Positions 5,955-9,944 of a DNA stretch of 9,944 bases are shown here, one piece after another. The stretch is from assembly GCA_047607345.1 (NCBI GenBank), contig JASGDF010000031.1, positions 1 through 9,944 of the forward strand, given 5' to 3'. Made by a program: the position numbers and the translations under genes. How positions within the stretch are numbered: position 1 is the first letter of the stretch; every line of letters begins with the position of its first letter. This DNA comes from Pseudomonas_S sp047607345. Lineage in GTDB: Bacteria; Pseudomonadota; Gammaproteobacteria; Xanthomonadales; Xanthomonadaceae. A model generated the notes under the pieces. The model ran no database searches. It worked only from the letters and a program-made list of their open reading frames with translations, and was not told where the DNA came from.

Positions 5955-7067
5955 TCACCGCAGCAGCACCCGGCCTATACCACTCGCGTCGATCTCGCGC
6001 GCGGCGCGTTGCAGCGCCGCCGCGTCGCCGGCGTGGTCGAAACCGACCCGGAAATGCACCTCGCCGGCCGGAGTACGCGAGGAATGGATCGAGGACAGGT
6101 TGACCGCATGCCGCTCGAACACATGCAGCAGCGCGCGCAGCGAACCTGGCTGGTCCTCCGGCAGGTAGATGCTCAGCGCACGCGCCTCGGTCAGGTCGGC
6201 CAGCAGATAACCGACCCGCTCGTAGCTGTAGTTGCCTCCGGCCAGTGCCTGCTCGCCGAGCGTGGTCCGGTTGTCCCGTAAAAACAGCTCGCGAAAGCGC
6301 GCCCGCGCCGCATCGTCGCCCCGCGCGACCAGCGCGCGCAGCTCCTGCAGGTGCGACAACAATCGGTCCAGCATCTCCCCGACGTAGGGATTGCCGAACT
6401 GGATGTCCTCGTAGATCGCCGGATTCAGCGAGAGGATACGCGCGATGATCGCCGCATCCAGCTCGAACGAGGCCGAGCGGAACGGCATCAGCGCTGCCAG
6501 GTCGCCCAGCAACGGCACGTAGTCGCGCAGCACCCCGGCCTGCGCCAGATGGGTGGCGTGCACCATCGCCTGCACCAGTGCCATCACCCGGTCGTGATGC
6601 TCCGGCGAGGCCGGCACGCATTCGGCTTCCAGCGCCTCGCACAACCCGAGCAGCCACGGCCGCCACTCCAGCAGCCGCGCCTCGCACACCACCATCACCC
6701 GGCCCTTGAGCGTGGGCGACTTGGGCGGGGCGGTCATCGGGTGCAGGCCGACCACCTCGGCCTGTGATTCCAGCATCGCCGCTACCGGCCCCTGCTTGAT
6801 CGAGGTGACATCCAGCCACAGCTTGCCGCGCTCACGGCCGGCGGCCAGCGCCGCGTAACGCCGGATCAGCGCTTCGGTGTGGCGGATCGGCGCCGCGAAC
6901 ACCAGCACGTCAGCGCGCTCGACCAGCGCGGCCTCGTCCAGCGAATCCGGATCGGCCGGGTCGTGACCGATCACCTCCAGTCGCATGCGTTCGTGCAGGA
7001 ACTGCGCCAGCCAACGGCCATAGGCCCCGGCGCTGCCGACGATGCCGACGATGGGCCGCGCGGTCAT
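5955..7067 (-). CDS. tyrA: prephenate dehydrogenase with C-terminal ACT domain
   Basis: This 370-residue cytoplasmic enzyme would oxidatively decarboxylate prephenate to 4-hydroxyphenylpyruvate, the committed step to tyrosine. The N-terminal Rossmann fold shows GIVGSAGAYG (8-17); Asp36 at the end of the second strand favours NAD over NADP, by inference. DVTSIK (86-91) and GLHPM (107-111, with the catalytic His109) are family motifs, and the helical dimerisation domain carries EHHDRVMALVQAM (156-168). There is no chorismate mutase domain, unlike E. coli TyrA. The C-terminus (about 298-370) is an ACT domain of the PheA type (DQPGSL, NLSSI, EVHFRVGFD), which in relatives binds an aromatic amino acid for feedback control. 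The start ATG overlaps the pdxY stop as ATGA and has no clear Shine-Dalgarno, so translation is probably coupled to pdxY. Arogenate use cannot be excluded from sequence. Confidence 0.93.
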   Translation of the reverse strand: MTARPIVGIVGSAGAYGRWLAQFLHERMRLEVIGHDPADPDSLDEAALVERADVLVFAAPIRHTEALIRRYAALAAGRERGKLWLDVTSIKQGPVAAMLESQAEVVGLHPMTAPPKSPTLKGRVMVVCEARLLEWRPWLLGLCEALEAECVPASPEHHDRVMALVQAMVHATHLAQAGVLRDYVPLLGDLAALMPFRSASFELDAAIIARILSLNPAIYEDIQFGNPYVGEMLDRLLSHLQELRALVARGDDAARARFRELFLRDNRTTLGEQALAGGNYSYERVGYLLADLTEARALSIYLPEDQPGSLRALLHVFERHAVNLSSIHSSRTPAGEVHFRVGFDHAGDAAALQRAAREIDASGIGRVLLR

Positions 7068-7972
7068 GCCAGGCGCTCGACGACGAAGCGCGCGGGAGTG
7101 GACAATGCCGCCGGCGCGGCGGCGACCACGTCGAATTCCTCGTAGCCGTCGGCCAAGGTCGCCTCCAGCGCCGCATGCACGCCCGACAGTGCGCGCCCGA
7201 CCGCCGCCTCGAACGGTTCGCCACGCAGCAGGAAGCCGACCAGCAGCGACATCAACACATCCCCGGTCCCGGCCACGTCCACCGGCAGGTACGGGGTGGC
7301 CCAGCGCCAGACCGCGTCGCGACCCACCGCCAGCGTCACCAGCTCGCCGTCGGCGCCAGCCACGCTATGCGCGAGCACCCACTGCGGACCGCGTGCGAGC
7401 AGCTCGCGCGCGGCGGCGATCGCATCGTCCTGCGCCAGGCTTTCGCGACCGCTGAGGCGGCCCAGTTCGTAGGCGTTCGGCGTCACCAGCCAGGCCTTCG
7501 GCAGCAGCCGCTCGGCGAACACCTGCTCCAGCGCCGGCTCGACGTAGGGCCCGGTGTGGGTGTCGCCGATCACCGGATCCAGGCAATAGCGCAACTGCGG
7601 CGCCTGATCCTGCAAACCGTCGAGCCAGTCGGCGAACGCCTCGCCGTTGGCGAGACTGCCGAAGTAGCCGGACACCAGCATCTTCGCGCGCTGCGGCAAG
7701 CCGCGCTCGCTGGCGCCGAGCAACAACTCGGCCAACCAGTCCGCCGGCAGGATGCGCCCGCGCAGGGTCGTGTAGAACGGCGCGTTGCTGAGCAGCGTGG
7801 TCGGGATCTCCGCGACCCGCACGCCGAGCGCGCGCAGCGGCGGCACCGCCGCGCTGTTACCGGCATGGCCGTAGACGAGTTGCGACTGCACCGAGATGAC
7901 ATCGATCGGCGCGGGACCATCCGGGCGCTGGCGGCGGCCGTGGACGAGGTGGCTTTCGGTAGTAGCGTTCAT
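7064..7972 (-). CDS. pdxY: pyridoxal kinase (PdxY)
   Basis: This 302-residue kinase of the ribokinase-like fold would phosphorylate pyridoxal with ATP, salvaging the cofactor pyridoxal 5'-phosphate. Family motifs are VQSQLVYGHAGNSAA (28-42), the substrate-side TTLLSNAPFYTTLRG region, DPVIGDTHTGPYV, and VAGTGD (233-238), with Asp238 as the likely catalytic base. E. coli PdxY has about 287 residues; the extra length here is an N-terminal extension of about 20 polar residues (MNATTESHLVHGRRQRPDG) before the first core strand. No internal ATG offers a shorter form. The start has no Shine-Dalgarno but sits just after a -10-like TAGAAT. PdxK is the main alternative name; the family overlaps, but the YGHAGNSAAV context favours PdxY. 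It lies downstream of dnaJ across a 189-bp spacer holding a repeat, and overlaps tyrA by 4 bp. Confidence 0.92.
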   Translation of the reverse strand: MNATTESHLVHGRRQRPDGPAPIDVISVQSQLVYGHAGNSAAVPPLRALGVRVAEIPTTLLSNAPFYTTLRGRILPADWLAELLLGASERGLPQRAKMLVSGYFGSLANGEAFADWLDGLQDQAPQLRYCLDPVIGDTHTGPYVEPALEQVFAERLLPKAWLVTPNAYELGRLSGRESLAQDDAIAAARELLARGPQWVLAHSVAGADGELVTLAVGRDAVWRWATPYLPVDVAGTGDVLMSLLVGFLLRGEPFEAAVGRALSGVHAALEATLADGYEEFDVVAAAPAALSTPARFVVERLA

Positions 7973-7980
7973 GCGTTCAT
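7965..7980 (-). repeat. tandem octamer duplication at the pdxY start codon
   Basis: On the minus strand ATGAACGC occurs twice in direct succession. The second copy supplies the pdxY start. The first gives an out-of-frame ATG whose frame stops after three codons, at a TGA overlapping the pdxY ATG. The duplication sets the distance between the TAGAAT box and the usable start codon. Confidence 0.6.
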
Positions 7981-7984
7981 TCTA
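7979..7984 (-). promoter_or_regulatory. candidate -10 box for pdxY-tyrA
   Basis: TAGAAT matches TATAAT at five of six positions and ends 6 nt before the pdxY ATG, so transcription starting about 7 nt downstream would begin at the start codon itself. No good -35 hexamer is visible at the normal spacing. The combination of no Shine-Dalgarno and this spacing is typical of leaderless genes. Read-through from dnaK-dnaJ may also express pdxY. Confidence 0.35.
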
Positions 7985-8061
7985 GAACCGCAGAAGGCCC
8001 GCGAACCGCATGCTTTCTTCTGGATCTTTCCACGCCAGCGCAGACGATGCGCCGGACGAAC

Positions 8062-8150
8062 ATCGTCGTCCCCGCGCAGGCGGGGACCCAGCGACTTCAA
8101 CACGATCTGTACGAAAGTCCCTGGATCCCCGCCTGCGCGGGGATGACGAT
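8062..8150. repeat. GTCGTCCCCGCG-type interspersed inverted repeat between dnaJ and pdxY
   Basis: Two 30-bp arms (8062-8091 and 8121-8150) are inverted copies matching at 28 of 30 bases, separated by 29 bp. Each arm has its own small palindrome, CCCCGC-GCAG-GCGGGG. This is the widespread proteobacterial intergenic repeat whose chance translations read like VIPAQAGIQ or RPRAGGDPA; such peptides occur here in several frames and should not be taken as genes. It begins 11 bp past the dnaJ stop. As RNA it could form a long hairpin separating dnaJ from pdxY expression; no T-run follows it, so intrinsic termination is not assured. Confidence 0.85.
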
Positions 8151-8161
8151 CGATTTTCGCG

Positions 8162-9283
8162 CTACGACGTCATCCGGTCCCAGAAGCTCTTGACCCCATC
8201 GATGAACGTCGCCGACTTCGGCGAGTGCTTGCGCGCATCCTCGCCGACGAAGGTGGCCTCCAGCTGCTCCAGCAGCTTGCGCTGCTCGGCGGTGAGATTC
8301 ACCGGGGTTTCCACCACCACACGGCAGTACAGATCGCCAGGCACGCGGCTGCGCACCGACTTGACGCCCTTGCCGCGCAGCCGGAACAGCTTGCCGGTCT
8401 GGGTCTCGGCCGGGATCCGGATCTCTGCCTCGCCGTCGAGCGTGCCCACGCGCACGCTGTCGCCGAGCGCGGCCTGGGCGATGCGGATCGGCACCTCGCA
8501 GTGCAGGTCGTCGCCGTCGCGCTGGAAGATCGCATGCTCGCGCACGCGCACTTCCACGTACAGGTCGCCGGCAGGCGCGCCGGCCGGACCGGCCTCGCCC
8601 TCGCCGGCCAGGCGGATGCGGTCGCCGGTGTCCACGCCGGCCGGGATCTTGACCGAGAGGACCTTCTCCTCCTCGACCCGGCCGGCGCCATGGCAGCGCT
8701 TGCACGGGTTGCGGATGATGCTGCCGCGCCCGGCGCAATGCGGACAGCTCTGCTGCATCGCGAAGATGCCGCGCTGCACGCGCACGTTGCCGCGCCCGCC
8801 GCAGGTGGTGCAGGCCTCGACCTTGCCGTCCTCCGAACCGCTGCCGCGGCACTCGCCGCATTCGGCCAGGCTCGGGATCTCGATGCGTCGTTCGATGCCG
8901 GCGACCGCCTCCTCCAGCTCCAGCTCCATCACGTAGCCGACGTCGGCGCCGCGCCGTGCCTGACGCGCACCGGCGGCCCCGCCGAAGATGTTGCCGAAGA
9001 TGTCGCCAAAGATATCGCCCATGTCCGGACCACCCGGACCGCCGCCACCCATGCCGTGCTCGAACGCGGCATGGCCATGCGCGTCGTACATCCGGCGCTT
9101 GTTGGCGTCGGCGAGGACCTCGTAGGCCTCCTTGCATTCCTTGAAGGCCGCCTCGGCCGCGGCATCGCCCGGATTACGGTCCGGGTGGTGCTTCATCGCG
9201 CAGCGGCGATAGGCCTTCTTCAATTCCTCGTCGCTGGCGTTGCGGGCGACGCCCAGCACTTCGTAGTAATCGCGTTTGCTCAT
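8162..9283 (-). CDS. dnaJ: chaperone DnaJ (Hsp40)
   Basis: This is a complete 373-residue type I DnaJ, the co-chaperone that delivers unfolded clients to DnaK and stimulates its ATPase in the cytoplasm. Domains in order: J-domain (about 1-70) with HPD at 33-35; a Gly/Phe-rich linker (about 77-102, with GDIFGDIFGNIFGG); the zinc-binding region with four CxxCxGxG-type repeats (Cys142/145, 158/161, 180/183, 194/197); then the client-binding and dimerisation C-terminal domains. The start MSKRDYYEVLG fits the family exactly. An in-frame ATG 45 bp upstream would add residues translated from the repeat in the spacer and is rejected. There is no recognisable Shine-Dalgarno before 9283, because the spacer up to the start is repeat sequence. 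dnaK lies 161 bp upstream on the same strand. The stop is TAG. Confidence 0.98.
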   Translation of the reverse strand: MSKRDYYEVLGVARNASDEELKKAYRRCAMKHHPDRNPGDAAAEAAFKECKEAYEVLADANKRRMYDAHGHAAFEHGMGGGGPGGPDMGDIFGDIFGNIFGGAAGARQARRGADVGYVMELELEEAVAGIERRIEIPSLAECGECRGSGSEDGKVEACTTCGGRGNVRVQRGIFAMQQSCPHCAGRGSIIRNPCKRCHGAGRVEEEKVLSVKIPAGVDTGDRIRLAGEGEAGPAGAPAGDLYVEVRVREHAIFQRDGDDLHCEVPIRIAQAALGDSVRVGTLDGEAEIRIPAETQTGKLFRLRGKGVKSVRSRVPGDLYCRVVVETPVNLTAEQRKLLEQLEATFVGEDARKHSPKSATFIDGVKSFWDRMTS

Positions 9284-9444
9284 GGGGCGGGGATTGGAGA
9301 TTCGGGATTCGGGATGGGTGAAACGCAAAAGCGGAGAGCCTGCGCCCTTCCGCCTTTGCCAGCACTTCGGAAAGGGCGTCGGGAGAGCAGGACCATGAGG
9401 CGCATCGCCCTACGAATCCCCAATCCCGAATCCCTGATCCCGAC
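9284..9444. repeat. MITE-like GATTCGGG inverted repeat filling the dnaK-dnaJ spacer
   Basis: Terminal arms GATTCGGGATTCGGGAT (9299-9315) and ATCCCCAATCCCGAATC (9416-9432) are inverted copies matching at 16 of 17 bases, with further related GGATTGG and GATCCC units at the outer edges. A 100-bp centre contains a second inverted pair, CGCCCTTCCG (9343-9352) with CGGAAAGGGCG (9368-9378), differing by one bulged A. No transposase gene or clear target duplication is visible. Similar GATTCGGG repeats, whose chance translations read like SRIPNPES, are frequent between genes in xanthomonads. Here the element spans the whole spacer from the dnaK stop to the dnaJ start. Confidence 0.65.
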
Positions 9445-9944
9445 TTACTTCTTGTCGTCCTTGACCTCGGTGAACTCGGCGTCCACCACGTCGTCGTTCG
9501 GCCTGGCCTGGGCGCCGGCATCGGCAGCGCCGCCGGCGGCTCCCTGCTCGGCCGCCGCGGCCGCCGCGTACAGCGACTGGCCGGCCTCCTCCAGCGCCTT
9601 GGCCTTGGCCTCGATCTGGGCCTTGTCGTCACCCTTCAGCGCGGTCTCCAGGTCGGCCAGCGCCGACTCGACCTTGCCGATCACCTCGCCCGACACCTTG
9701 CTGCCGTGCTCGTTGATCGCGCCGCGGGTGGCGTGGACCAGGCCGTCGGCCTGGTTACGCGCCTGCACCAGCTCCTGGAACTTCTTGTCCTCGTCGCGAT
9801 GCGCCTCGGCATCGGCCACCATCCGCGCGATCTCGTCCTCGGACAGGCCCGAGCCGGCCTTGATCTCGACCTTCTGCTCCTTGTTGGTCTTCTTGTCCTT
9901 GGCCGACACGTGCAGGATGCCGTTGGCGTCGATGTCGAAGGACA
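9445..9944 (-). CDS. dnaK: chaperone DnaK (Hsp70), C-terminal part
   Basis: Only the last 165 or so residues are in the window; the gene continues beyond the right edge. The visible part begins within the substrate-binding beta domain, with the hallmark FDIDANGILHVSAKDK, then GLSEDEI and the alpha-helical lid. An Ala/Gly-rich disordered tail follows, ending DDVVDAEFTEVKDDKK, the usual DnaK C-terminus. DnaK is the ATP-driven Hsp70 that binds exposed hydrophobic stretches of client proteins and works with DnaJ, encoded next, and GrpE, not in the window. An apparent start at 9909 is an internal GTG and is not the true beginning. The stop is TAA at 9447-9445. Confidence 0.98.
   Translation of the reverse strand, partial: SFDIDANGILHVSAKDKKTNKEQKVEIKAGSGLSEDEIARMVADAEAHRDEDKKFQELVQARNQADGLVHATRGAINEHGSKVSGEVIGKVESALADLETALKGDDKAQIEAKAKALEEAGQSLYAAAAAAEQGAAGGAADAGAQARPNDDVVDAEFTEVKDDKK

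Noticed and set aside
8062..8150. Direct or inverted units considered as a CRISPR array
   Set aside because: There are only two units, in inverted orientation, with no regular spacers and no cas genes nearby.
8010..8936. A plus-strand frame of 308 residues beginning in the dnaJ-pdxY spacer
   Set aside because: Its start is translated from the interspersed repeat (RPRAGGDPA and LRGDD-like peptides) and the rest is antisense to dnaJ.
9909..9944. GTG at 9909 as the start of a small separate gene
   Set aside because: The frame is open to the window edge and the residues before it (FDIDANGILH) are the conserved DnaK sequence, so this is the interior of dnaK.

Overview
The window comes from a high-GC gammaproteobacterium. 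The DnaK tail, DnaJ, PdxY and ACT-domain TyrA sequences, together with the kinds of interspersed intergenic repeat, fit the order Xanthomonadales (Lysobacterales), perhaps a Rhodanobacter- or Dyella-like member. That placement comes from recognising protein and repeat styles, not from a search. All six well-supported genes are chromosomal core or core-like genes. I see no insertion sequence, phage, plasmid, CRISPR, tRNA or rRNA feature, and no undescribed multi-gene system.

Layout, left to right. Bases 1-161 hold a possible 3' end of a gene on the plus strand and a short palindrome. Bases 162-3047 (minus) encode a soluble hybrid cyclic-di-GMP enzyme with tandem GAF sensor domains, a GGDEF domain and an EAL domain. 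A 164-bp divergent promoter region separates it from a plus-strand pair: a YigZ/IMPACT-family protein (3212-3808), overlapping by 8 bp an MsbA-like ABC half-transporter (3801-5567). Bases 5568-5954 are a non-coding convergent junction packed with inverted repeats, including a 14-bp perfect hairpin and an exact DnaA-box sequence. The right half, all on the minus strand, reads dnaK (3' end only) - dnaJ - pdxY - tyrA. pdxY and tyrA share an ATGA stop/start overlap.

Functional links. DnaK and DnaJ are chaperone partners. PdxY regenerates pyridoxal 5'-phosphate, the cofactor of the aminotransferase that acts just after TyrA, so the coupled pdxY-tyrA pair makes metabolic sense, although that link is inference. 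The c-di-GMP enzyme and the YigZ-ABC pair are divergently transcribed, and nothing in the sequence ties them together.

The most interesting material is between the genes. There are two copies of a GTCGTCCCCGCG-type inverted repeat, and a GATTCGGG-type repeat that fills the whole dnaK-dnaJ spacer. The convergent junction contains a DnaA-box-like cluster. Two genes (pdxY and yigZ) lack Shine-Dalgarno sequences and have -10-like hexamers placed as for leaderless transcripts; at pdxY this geometry depends on a tandem 8-bp duplication of the start-codon region.
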